Part shown: piece after piece, positions 10,835-21,389 of the stretch | Layout: the number at the start of each line of letters is the position of its first letter | Numbering within the stretch: the stretch's first letter is position 1 | Origin: Bolinopsis microptera | Taxonomy: Eukaryota; Ctenophora; Tentaculata; Lobata; Bolinopsidae | DNA length: 64,000 nucleotides | Assembly (NCBI RefSeq): GCF_026151205.1 | Contig: NC_087072.1 | Location: 21,356,103 to 21,420,102, forward strand | Direction: 5' to 3' | Made by a program: the position numbers and the translations under genes | The notes under the pieces: generated by a model | The model's database searches: none | The model's input: the letters and a program-made list of their open reading frames with translations, nothing else | Told to the model about the DNA's origin: nothing

Positions 10835-13800
10835 CTGGTAAAGGGATTGGGTTAACATTTACCTCGCCTAGCTTTATCTTAAATCCGTTTAAAAAAATCA
10901 AAGATAAAATGGAGATTGCAGTCCCGAATCAACCTGAAACGAATGACAGAATCGTAATTAATCATTAAGTAGCTAATTAACTCTGACTCACCTAAACGGA
11001 CACTCGCAGTCTAGCAGAAGCTGGTCTCTGACGAAATCGTTGAACTCGACAAGAAGAGCACTGCTGGGTTTGACGTCCTTGTAATCGTTCTTCTCTAGAA
11101 ATGCAAACAGTTTTCTTCGCTTTGTTGCTTGTTCGTTCGCCTGAAATATTATCTCGGTTTAATTCTAGACATTCAGTCGCCAGCCAACAAAAGTTAGATA
11201 ACGGGGACTTGGTCTCAACTTCCAGCAGGGTACAGTTAACGAAGTCATTGGTATTCAACTTTCAGGTTGCGTGATCTTGAGATTAAACTCTGATTGTTTA
11301 AAATTAATTTTAAATTTGCGAATCTTAGCAACAATGGTTTAAAAGGATGCATTAAATCGGTTTCAAATTTTTAGATTTTAATCCAGGGTACAAAGAGTGC
11401 CACGTTCTCGGTGACGATAATTAAATTATACCGTCTAAACATGATCTAAATTCTGACACTTATTTAATTTCAGATAAACGAAATCATGTCATAATTCGTT
11501 TAGCTTTGAGAAATTTGTATCCAGTGCACGTGTTTGAGAGGTCGAATAAACAGGTTACACGACTAACCTTAGAGTCATTGACGTTCTCATCGGCCTTGTA
11601 ATAGTTGGTGGAAGGAGATGGGTTACTGATCCTGAGTTCCTGGGCCAGTTCCTCCAACTTAGACTGGACAGCGGACTCTTCCTGACTGGTCCTGCACCAC
11701 TTCATCTTGAAGCGGGGATCAAGCGCTGCTGCTTCCTGAGGGGAATTTCAGTTAGAACCAAATCAGCCAACCTCTGAGCAGGTAATTTAATCTAATTCCC
11801 AGACTTATACTGTGATTAAACTCCATAAATACTCATTCCCGGACACGTGTAAATTAGCGGTGCGTGCGGCTGTAGCACCAGACGACCGTAAAATACCGAT
11901 AATAAAGGGGCTTCGTTCGACAGAATGAGACGTGAACTTATCGAAGGTTTCGGCGACCCAGCCTACGAAATCGCTTCACAGTTGAAAGACTTTATAATTG
12001 GCACAGACGACAGTGGTATTAAAACCGTACCTGATAGTATTTCTGTTTCAGGAGGGGAGTAAGGTGTTTCTGGAGGGCAGTATTGAGGTTAACAACCACA
12101 TCCCCCAAGTGAGTAGGCTTCATCTCTCTCAGCAGCTGGTCCAGGGACAGGATGCTCGGTACTACTATTCCAACACTTGGTGACGTATCACTTGAGATCA
12201 GATTGTATACCTGTAACAATTCAGGGTTAGCGAGGGTCGCGGAGACGGTTCGCATACCGAAACTTTAATTTTCATCTCTAACGGAAAGTTTTCATATTAC
12301 GTTCTACTCATTGTATTATATATATATATCGATTGTGTTACTTATTGAAGGTGATCTGTGAATATCGCCCGATTGACGGGCAGTAATGACATATGGTTAG
12401 GGTGGACAGGTGAAAAGACTAGAAAGGAAACGCGAATAGGACATGTGGTCTGTGTAGTGAGAATGTCTGCAGTCAGCCAACGTTTTAACAGTGAATATCT
12501 CTTTTAAAAGCCAGATTAGATGTAATCAGAGTAACTATTGGGAAGAGGGCGAACACTTAGTTATTCGTTACAAGGCTGTTTTTAAGACAGACTTGTTGAC
12601 CACAATATATTACGAATAATGTCCGTCGCTAGTTTTTAAACAAAGCAGTGCGGAAGGTAACTATGGTTTAACACAAACTTGGAAAATAATAATACCATTT
12701 AGATTACTACAAAAGAACTATGATGACCTTTGTCAACAGTTTAATATTTGGACAGTTTAATATTTATTAGTTCAATAATTATGATACCTTTAATAAATTG
12801 GTGCCCCGAAGGTCCTTGCTAGCCGATGAGCCAATAAATTATCCATAGTTTACAGTCCGAATACAAAAGATCCCGTGTCTATATTAATGTCAAGCAAGGC
12901 TTGAAGTTGGCACTAATTATAGACCGCAAACCAAAGCAAATTTTCATTAACATTCTCTAAGCCACTCTCCAACTCAGGATCAAATTTGCCGATATTTTGC
13001 CGAAGATCTGTGACACTGACAGTCGTTGCTACTGGACAAGAATAAGACAATGAGCGAGGTAAAACAATTGCTTGGACTTCACATTTTATCTGAAGCTAGT
13101 TGACAGTGACAGGTGTCACGCGGTAAAATAAACGGTAAACATAATTACTGGGTCATCTACCCCGTCTTATTCAAACTTTTTAAGACTATGATCTAATAGG
13201 CAGGAGGGAGGCATTGTGGCTAGACACTTGTCTGAACCGACCTTTACAATAAGTGGTGTGAAGTACAATAACAATATATAATAATATGCCTAGTGAAACG
13301 TGATGTGAGGTGCCAGCTTTGTAGCCTTACCTCTTCAAAGGGCTCCAGAATGTCTATCAGCTCCACAGCCAATGAGAGGTCTCGTAAGATACTGATGTTG
13401 TGAGCCGAGAAGGGAGAATTCAGGACCGTCTCTGTCTTTATATCCTTCCCAGGTGAGATACTGCTGGTTGGGCTGACGTTCATGTTACTTGGAGGACTCA
13501 GACTGCTCAAAGAGCCGTTCAGCAAACCTTTAGTCAGACCACTAGTGAGTCCGTTCAAAGTAGAGTTCAGTCCATTCATCCCACCTTTCAATCCGTTGAG
13601 AGACGAGTTGAGAGATGAGTTGAGAGATGTGTTGAGGCCGTTACTTAGACCGTTAGCTAGGCAGGTTGGGATACCATTGCTGAGAGAAGTAGGTAAACCA
13701 TTGCTAGAGGAGGTGACAGTCTGCTAGCTAGACTCATGTTTGGTATCACGCTAGGAAAACTTCCTGACAGTCCATTGGTCAGGTTTGTAGGGAGCCCGTT

Positions 13801-16800
13801 AGCTAGAGAGACTGGGAGCCCGTTAGCTAGAGAAGCGGGAATTCCGTTGGTAAGAGAAGTTGGGAATGCATTGGCAAGTGGAGAAGTAAGTCCACCACTG
13901 AGGGAAGTAATGATGCCATTAGTGAGAGAGGAGTTAAGAGAGTTGTTGATGGAGGTGTTAATGTTGGCGCTGAGGGAGGTAGCGATGCCACTGTTCAGAG
14001 TAGAGGTTATACCATTACTCAGTGAGTTAGTGATGGTGGTCGAGTGGTTACTGTTGTTAACACTGGTCGTCATCAGATTAGCTTCTGTCTTCAGAGAGAC
14101 AACATCCTTGTTATTGTTGATGAACACTGAGGAGAAATCATAGACTATTAATTTAGAATAAAGGTTAAATGTTTTAATCCATGTTCAAAATTCATTTGGT
14201 TGACGGATATTCGGAAGTCAGTGACGGTTGACGAAGTTTTTACCACACTTACATCGCCCGAGTATAGCTACTGTACAGTTTAACGAAGAGCTTAGCGTTA
14301 CAAATTCTAGAAGGTCTCATTATAATATTATATAAAACTTGTTATAATATTTTAACTTTGAATATTCAATTTATTTACCTCTGAGTTTGGAAAGGACTTG
14401 CAACCAGAAGGGAGTGAATAGTGGTCCATCTTGACTCTGTTGGTTCACAGTAGCACATCTTTCGTCAAGAAGGCGGGTCAGCTTGGGATTGTTCAGTGCT
14501 TGGTGGATAACCTGAACAATTGAAAATAAAGCCTTCTGTCTTTGTGTCAGGGGACTAAAGAGTTAATACAATTAGCCATTATCACCCCCAAAGAACGCTT
14601 GTTTTTGGCTTAATAACACAGAACTCGCTTTGTTGTGAGAAGAAAGAATTATTGTTTGTTGTTAGTACCTTGGTGATAACGTAAGCGAAGCTGGAGTCAG
14701 TCTGTACTGGGTCAGATCCCTCGCCATCCGAAGACGTGGCCTCATTGTCTGCCTTAGTGGTGCTGTCCAACCTGCGATAGAGCAAACCCATAATAACACA
14801 ATGTGATAGTTAGGGAACTAGAGAGGACTGTGAAAATAATAGAACAGAGCTAAATTTGTAACTTATCCAGTCCACGACACGTACTTTAGTACTTATGAGG
14901 TAGTTGTTGCCATGGGAACAAAAACAAATATTTACTAACAATAGTAATTCTTAAAATAGTCTTGATACAAACAACAAAGAATAGGGCGAATAAAAAAGTT
15001 CAACTTACTTGGAATTTCTGGTGAAGTCTTCAAGCGAGAGTCTGTTGACCTTCTCGTAGTAAATCTTGTTCGTGATCCCGTAAACATGCTTGGTCTGCTC
15101 TACAAGATTCTCCCACTCCATTCCAGGCGATATCACGTACACAGCCAGGAGATGATGTTTTAACTCCCAGTATACACTGCAGAGATATTGATACCGTTAC
15201 TATCGAATTCTTCTTGTAAATCAGTACGAATAAGGACAGTTTGTGATACTTCAGGCTCAAGTTTACTTCAGGGTTACTTCAGGGTTAAGTTCAAGAATCA
15301 CGTGAGATAAGAATGCCTGATAACGTTGCCATATTCCATGAAAATGATTTTTAAGAGAAGTTTTAGAGATTACCGTGAATGTATATCACATGAAGAACCC
15401 ACCTTAAGTAGTAAGCAGTGACGGCAACAAAGCAGTTGGATATAACCGATATCTGCAGGTTCACCACAGGTACCAGGGATAGTTGAGAGATGATGGAGTC
15501 TTTGACGTGCTCGTATGCTGGAGAATCAGGGGTTAAGAGATCTATCATATCTATCACTTAGTATCAACAAGATTAAATTTACTGTATTCCGCCGCTCTTT
15601 GAGCTTCAGACAGACTTTACTAAGACGAAAATAGAAAGTGTGACGAGATACGCAATTACCTAGATTATATTAATTGTGATATCCTTGATATCATCATTTT
15701 CCGGCCATAAAAATTGAGTCAACCTAACCCGGAAACAGTCACAATAGTTGGAAATGGAATGCGAACGTGTTTTCTGGAACCTAGACAGGAATTTAGAGAT
15801 TTGTTTATCTACCAAGCACCTACCCGAGGGTATGAGAGTATCTCTGATTTGAGTTGCAGTGGGTAGCCCAAAGAAAGGATGCATAGCTCTGATGAGATTC
15901 CTGAACCCCTTCCTGTTGATGACAGAAGCAGGCTGGATGTCCATAACAAGGTAGTTTAGAACAGATCTCATGATAGCGACCTGTCTGTCTGCATCTGTCT
16001 GTCCCATGTTAGTCAGGGAGGCCAGGCTGGTCGGGGTCAAGCCCTCGTGTTTCAGAGGGTTACTCAGGAACTCTGCTTTAGGCACCTGTGGAGATATCAT
16101 AAGTTTAGAGATCAAGTATTTCGGTATCTTTCCTAAGTAGTACTCGTTCTACGAGTATGGTTGTATCAGTGGGAGTATTTTTACATTGTGCATCTGATTT
16201 ACAGGGCCACGTTATAGACAATATAAATGACCTGCCCTAGTTTCGATCCAATCTACTTTATTATTGCTCTCTATCCGAGATACTTTCTACTGGTTTAGTT
16301 TCGTTTATAGGAGACAGGAGTACTATAATGTCCTTGTCCTTCAATATCAGGATTTTTTAAATGAGGTCCATTAAGCAGGCTTAGTTATCCTGGTCCACAG
16401 AGCAATTATATTTAGACTTAACCAGTTGAACAAGGCACATCATACGAGGTTCCCTCTCATTAAATGCTTCTTATTTGACGTTATTCCTCCCTTCACCAAA
16501 CAACGATCCTAAATATCAGTTCCGAATAATGACATTAGCCTGGATGACGAAGATTATTGCTGATGATAGCGTTTTAGTCCGCTTAATGACCACGACCTTC
16601 ATTTAGTTGGATGTGAAGAGCGGAGTTCCGGAGGTTATTAGAAATCATTATTGCGGATCAGACTGGCCTATTAGGAGACAAGCAGCTCATTGTATCGCTT
16701 CCACTACTTAATTTTCATTAACCCGATCCCTTATCAAATAATACTATCGGTTTAGAGCGCTTTATTTCCGATAAGTTAGTTATTGTGAGCAATTAGGCCG

Positions 16801-18224
16801 CTCAGACAGAATTGTCTGACTCCATTAACCGGAGGGTAATACAGAAGACTAATCCTCCACTTATCTACTCACTTGAAACATTAACAGTCACCAAACTAAT
16901 GATTGTTTACATTACAACCCCACACGTGTGCGGTGAGCCTTGCACGCTCCATCTCAACTAATCTAATAATCACTGTTTATTGAGGGCATTTAGCTTGGAC
17001 AATAGGCCAGCACCGATCAATCATTAACAAATACAGCGATTATATTGGTGACCAGCAGGCAGTGAGGAGCTTATTTACCAATGTTTGGAGGATGTTACTA
17101 CTAGTTAGGGGGATAATGTATCCAGAGATAGTATATCGGTAGCTTGCTATCTTCCTCCTCACAGCCAAGAAGGAGGCACAATTCTTAACTTTCTCACAAC
17201 GTGCCGCCAAATTGGAGGTTCACTTCCTCCCACCAGGACAGAGACTGGACATTAACCAGTACGGTTAAATAAACTCACATATTCCCACAATTAGTATATC
17301 AACGACTTGTTTACCAATATTGGCCTGGTTAATGATTGGAAAGCGTCTTCGTGGCCACTACTTCTCAATAACAAACCACTACATTTTTAACCAGCCCAAT
17401 GGTTTTCATACTGTGTGAAAATGGGAGGACGACTAATAGAATTTCTGAGGCCATTTGTAATGCGTCTACTTAAAACTACTTAAACCGCACTGACCAAAAC
17501 TTAGTTCGAACTTATGGGAAAGTTTGACGAAGGTCATCGCATTGAAGGCAAACCAGGGGATAATTATATGGTTTATTGATTTGTTGAAAACCACCGACCT
17601 TAACGAAAAGTCCAGGCATAACGGTTTGGAAATCGATTATATTTATAACAATGAAGTAATCAACCACAGAAGGAAACCACCAAAAAGCCGTCTTATAACT
17701 TTAATAAAACCAAATAAACACGACTTTAAAATGAAATCCAAGTTCAAAGAAATTAACTGAAACCGACCTGAGCTGCGATGGAAGTAAGGTAGTTCCGTCC
17801 ATATGCAGGGAGCATGGAGGTTCCTTGATGTCGAGCCAGGAAGGAGGTGGCTTTCTCCGCACGCTCCGCCTTCTTACGCGCCCAATCGTGCAACAGCTCA
17901 GGATGCACGTGCTGAAAGTTTGGGAGTTAGCATTCAAAATATATTGGAATCATTGAATTGAAAGATTTGAACAATTTTAAAACATAAAAAAGTATAATAT
18001 GTTATTGAAATCCTTGGGTTCTGAAAAATATATAAGGATAAAGTTGAAACCTTGAGATGAGTGATAAAGTTGCTGTTTACACTGGCTGTTCCTTTGTAGT
18101 CTCGCTGACATATCTTACACCGTCTGATGGTCCTCTTCTTTCCGTCAACGTACTCCTCGCGAACGAGATCAAAATATTTGTGTTCTATCTTTGCATCCAT
18201 TCCGTATTTGTGCTCTAAGTCCAT
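10636..18224 (-). CDS. hAT-transposase-derived protein with BED finger (12 exons)
   Basis: Coding exons, minus strand: 18051-18224, 17768-17911, 15824-16085, 15403-15517, 15009-15176, 14669-14771, 14379-14511, 13331-14126, 12031-12210, 11568-11735, 10992-11140, 10636-10834. All junctions are GT-AG and phases match throughout; the sum is 2,591 nt, about 863 residues if one base lost in exon 8 is allowed for. Order: BED zinc finger (Cys36, Cys39, His56, His61), hAT-type helical segment (GFRNLIRAMHPFF), RNase-H-like core, a low-complexity insertion of about 265 residues, the hallmark AALDPRFK, and a C-terminal dimerisation segment (YRCLAQLAYYL, NVNSSLW). Active hAT transposases use two Asp (near TxDxW and xTDNxxN) and a Glu; at the first two places I see VNLQISVI and NKIYYEKVN, so both Asp appear lost. 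No flanking transposon ends are obvious. I infer a domesticated, probably DNA-binding nuclear protein. A frameshift in exon 8 leaves pseudogene status open. Confidence 0.8.
10992..11140 (-). CDS. hAT-derived gene, exon 11
   Basis: Acceptor tttcag|GCGAAC, donor TTTAG|gtgagt (phase 2). Linker to the dimerisation domain; ends DCECPF. Confidence 0.8.
11568..11735 (-). CDS. hAT-derived gene, exon 10
   Basis: Acceptor cctcag|GAAGCA, donor AAG|gttagt; phase 0. It contains EAAALDPRFKMKW, the most diagnostic hAT signature (A-x-LDPR-F-K). Confidence 0.9.
12031..12210 (-). CDS. hAT-derived gene, exon 9
   Basis: Acceptor ctgcaggt context (AG|GTATAC), donor CAG|gtacgg; 60 codons in phase 0. SVGIVVPSILSLDQLLREM matches the VLP-I-L helix typical of the hAT core. 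Confidence 0.85.
13331..14126 (-). CDS. hAT-derived gene, exon 8 (NG-repeat insertion, frameshift)
   Basis: Acceptor cctcag|TGTTCA, donor GAAGAG|gtaagg. It encodes about 265 residues, mostly short units of the type SLxNGLPxSLANG and SLNSSLNSSLNG, then a conserved end ILEPFEE that resumes the hAT core. The frame open from 14126 ends at a TAG near 13668, whereas the repeat and the conserved end continue in another frame. The switch must fall near 13720-13735. The length (796 nt) is one short of what the flanking phases need, consistent with a single missing base. No plausible short intron resolves it. Confidence 0.75.
14379..14511 (-). CDS. hAT-derived gene, exon 7
   Basis: Acceptor gttcag|GTTATC, donor AGAG|gtaaat (phase 1). 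44 codons, including ALNNPKLTRLLDERC, a helix-like segment. Confidence 0.75.
14669..14771 (-). CDS. hAT-derived gene, exon 6
   Basis: Acceptor tcgcag|GTTGGA, donor AAG|gtacta (phase 0). Acidic and Ser/Thr-rich, probably an exposed linker. Confidence 0.75.
15009..15176 (-). CDS. hAT-derived gene, exon 5
   Basis: Acceptor ctgcag|TGTATA, donor CCAA|gtaagt. WENLVEQTKHVYGITNKI aligns by pattern with the helix before the second catalytic Asp. The Asp-Asn motif itself is replaced by YYEKVNRLS. Confidence 0.8.
15403..15517 (-). CDS. hAT-derived gene, exon 4
   Basis: Acceptor ctccag|CATACG, donor TTAAG|gtgggt. It corresponds to the first core strands, where an active enzyme has TxDxW. Here the segment reads VVNLQISVISNCFVAVTAYY, without an Asp. 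Confidence 0.8.
15824..16085 (-). CDS. hAT-derived gene, exon 3
   Basis: Acceptor ccacag|GTGCC, donor TCGG|gtaggt (phase 1). It encodes MDIQPASVINRKGFRNLI and following residues, the conserved segment before the catalytic core of hAT transposases. Confidence 0.85.
16086..17767 (-). other. Intron 2 of hAT-derived gene (1.68 kb)
   Basis: This is the largest intron of the gene. No coding exon or repeat is recognisable in it. It contains AT-rich stretches, a CACACGTGTG E-box near 16922 and many TAATTA-like motifs. Confidence 0.6.
17768..17911 (-). CDS. hAT-derived gene, exon 2
   Basis: Acceptor tttcag|CACGTG, donor CAG|gtcggt, 48 codons in phase 0. HVHPELLHDW supplies the zinc-binding His; the rest is basic and helical. 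Confidence 0.8.
18051..18224 (-). CDS. hAT-derived gene, exon 1 (BED finger)
   Basis: The ATG at 18224 opens 58 codons and the donor is AAG|gtttca (phase 0). It encodes most of the BED finger, CKIC...HLK, whose last His comes from the next exon. A possible acceptor (ctcaag) four bases before the ATG allows an upstream non-coding exon. Confidence 0.8.
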
Positions 18225-20205
18225 TCTCCTTGAGGGGAAAGGAAGAAAGTATCAGTACTTGCAAAAATTATACAATGTTTCACTGCCAAAAGAAATTGCG
18301 TAACGCATCAGTGAATTTAAGTTAAAACTTTAACATGGACAGTCTTAATTCAAGAGTCAAGATACTGTTTCAACAAGTAAACAAAAGCAGGGATTGCACC
18401 TAATCCTATCGTGCGAGAGTTAGTTTACTTTATGACATTCTTAAACGCTGATTAAATGATAATCGCAGTTAATTTCGGTACTATTTGATACAGAAAATTA
18501 TTACTGAACCGAACTAAGCCTTGGTTCATTATCCATATTGAACTAGAAAAACGCAGGAAAAAATTATCGGGAGATTAAAGGCAATAACGAAATCAAACTG
18601 AAAAGAGCCGAAAAGATAGTTGAAGAGAATCGAGTAAAGAAATTAAGGAGAAGTGAGCCGTAGACTACTAAACGCTTCACATTGAATTACAATTGTATTT
18701 GCTAGGTCGGAAGCATGAAATGGGTCGTAATGAAGCTATCACTGCTTTACAAATTCAGGAAACTGTAGCGGAAAGGGACAATGACTAAGTTTGAAAAAGA
18801 GGAGGAATCTAAGTCATTTTCATGGATAGTGGAGACAAATTACAAGGCAATGGTATGAAGTATCACGGGCTTGCTGTCCTGGAAGCGGGTCATTTGTCCG
18901 ATATCTAGTCTAGCATTAACATATTACTCATCCCTCTGACTCACATCAGGGCCAGTTACACGCTTATTTTCATTAGATTAAGTTCTCCAAATTTCCTATA
19001 TCGCTGTTTATCTTGGACCAAAAATTGCATTAAAATTTCATCCTGGAGGTAACGTAATTAACGGGGGTGGAATTAGCTTGACTTCAGCTCAATTCTAGAC
19101 GTTGATCTTGCCAAGAGTGAGGGCTGATCTTGGTTAATCGCTAAAATACCAATATCAAGCTAAATTCCGGGCAAGTGCTGCAATCCATACATACCAATTA
19201 CATTGTTCAATGTCCTAAAGTCACGAATCTCAAGATTTGAGGACACGATGAAAAAAAGCATTGACGATAGTTGAACTACATGGAAATAAAAAAAGAACCC
19301 CAGATAAAAGTTCAAATCAGGAGCACTCCGCAGTTACGTAGTTAGTACAAGTCTTTTAAAATATTTTTTGGCAGGGACCAGGGTTCATTAATATTTACGG
19401 ACAGCTGGAACGATCGCAAGATCTGCAATACCTGATTAATGTACCTACGTAAAGCGTTCCACAATATTAGTTCTACTCAAGTGAGAGATTCTGCTTCTAA
19501 ATGTGAGGGCCCCAAGGCAAGTCAGAATAAAGTCAGAATCGGTTAGGATTAATGTTAAGATAATCCTTTTGGTCGGCATGGTCACTGAACCAAGGGGATT
19601 TTTAAAGACGATATGTTCAGAATGGCTCGATTCTTCCGAAATTTCGAAGATGATCAAAATGGTAGCGTATTCATAATTTTATATTTACTGTAACGGTAAA
19701 GTCAGACAGATTGAAGTATTCCCAGCCAGGAGAATAATTGGGGATGTGGCGCCCAATAAACTCAAACCAGCTAACTGATCTATATTATACCGGGCACCTA
19801 ATGCGTGGAAAGGTAGTTTAAATTAACCACGTCTCGCAGCAACTCACGAGCACAACTCCACTACATAAAAGATATTGAGGAAGCGACGCCGAGGGAGGAT
19901 AATTTAACAAAATTCGCTGAAATTAACTGATAAAGACGGCGAAGAATTGATTAATCTACAGATTGAGTCTGCCTCACGAGCCCAATAACCTCCAAACAAG
20001 CTAACTACTCACAGAGAAAGGTTATTGGCGAGGGTAAAGATTTATTGAAGGTGAGGTGATGGCGGGGTAAAGCAAACAGTTAGTTACCGTAACAAGCACT
20101 GTACTACACTCCACATTAACGGTGACATTTTAAATAAACAAAAGCAACTGCTGCTCCGCCGTTTAATTATCCCCGCGCGGACCGGTATGAGACGGGACTA
20201 GGAGT
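18225..20205. other. No gene seen upstream of hAT-derived gene
   Basis: AT-rich sequence without coding-like frames. It may hold 5' non-coding exons of the gene ending at 18224, but none can be placed. Confidence 0.4.
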
Positions 20206-20258
20206 CACGTGATTACGTGACGTCGCAGTTGAGGACACGTGTGAGGAGCAGTCACGTG
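20206..20258. promoter_or_regulatory. E-box/CRE-like cluster, candidate promoter
   Basis: Three CACGTG (20206, 20236, 20253) and a TGACGTCG CRE-like site (about 20218) lie within about 55 bp of locally GC-rich DNA. It lies 2 kb upstream of the hAT-derived gene start and could serve that gene or a plus-strand transcript. Inference from motif density only. Confidence 0.35.
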
Positions 20259-21315
20259 ATTTCTCTTGTCACGAGAGTCAAGAAGCAGCTTCCAGTGAAG
20301 CTAGGTTAACGGGGCAAGGTTAGTATAACACAGCTGTTTACACAAATAATAACAACGTCATCGACTGATCAGGGATGTAAGACATGTCCCAAAACCAATA
20401 AACTGATCACAGTATTTCGAAGGTGAGCTGAGACTGTGTTAATGTGACACGAGTCCCCGAAATCAGGATGATGTTACGGGTTTACTGCGTTCGTAACCCA
20501 TTGTTCAGGAATTTTAGACCCCGTTATTACTGGACGCTCTGCCCTTAGCACTAGATAAGTAGATAATTCTCAGGTTTGAAACAGGTTGAATGGCCTTCTA
20601 ATTATGTCACCTTTAGTATCCTATTATCACAAAGAAAACTGATAAGCCAGGTTTGAAGTAAACAAATTAACCAATAAAAGTCTCTTAAATTAAATAAAGA
20701 AAATTTGTAATAATATGTCTTGATGTTACTAAAAGTTGGTCGTGCTGTCTAGACGTACTCCGGGAGCCAATAAACGGAGCCCTCCATTTCAAGTGCCGCC
20801 CAATAGGAACACGTGAAAATTACAGAAAAACCAATAAAAATCCGTCTACTAGATTCTGGTTGAGCAGCTCAAACCTTGACGGGGTAAGAATTACACTCCC
20901 CTACTTATCGCACTCTTTGAAACCTGAAATAGACTCTTTCAACAGAGCATTAACTAAATTACGGTCCGGTTTATTAATCAGGATTGCAGGGCACCGAGAG
21001 TCGGGGACCGAGCTCCGAGTCAAAAGATTTGACGGGAAGATCGCAGACTATCACGCGGCGAGACACATGTGCAGTTCAACGACTCAACCATTGCTTTTAA
21101 TAATGGCTAGAGCGACGACTCCAGTGACCAGTTCCAACCGGGGCGGCTCCAACTCATTGCAATAAAACACGCTGTACGAAATATGTTGAACAATTGCAAC
21201 TCCACATATCGGTAATACGAGGTATGAGGACGGGGAGACGACAGTTAGCTGGTATGAGAGCCAGCATTCCATCCTCCTGTGGTTAGCTAACCAGGTAGTA
21301 ACCCTCCATAATCTC

Positions 21316-21389
21316 TATATAAATCCCGGGACTGTATTTAACGGAACAGGAGGTCGTCAACTGATAGCAGACAGTAGCAAAAAGTAACT
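21316..21389 (+). promoter_or_regulatory. Candidate TATA promoter with short leader and donor
   Basis: TATATAAA at 21316-21323 is followed by GC-richer DNA and, at 21390, by a consensus splice donor gtaagt. This would give a leader exon of roughly 45 nt. No coding exon could be linked to it. Confidence 0.25.

Noticed and set aside
13482-14143. Plus-strand frames with LVREVG and PLAREAG repeats
   Set aside because: Antisense shadow of the repeat exon of the hAT-derived gene, which has splice and domain support on the minus strand.
20860-21165. 101-codon plus-strand frame in GC-richer DNA
   Set aside because: No recognisable similarity, and it lies beside promoter-like sequence; open by chance more likely.
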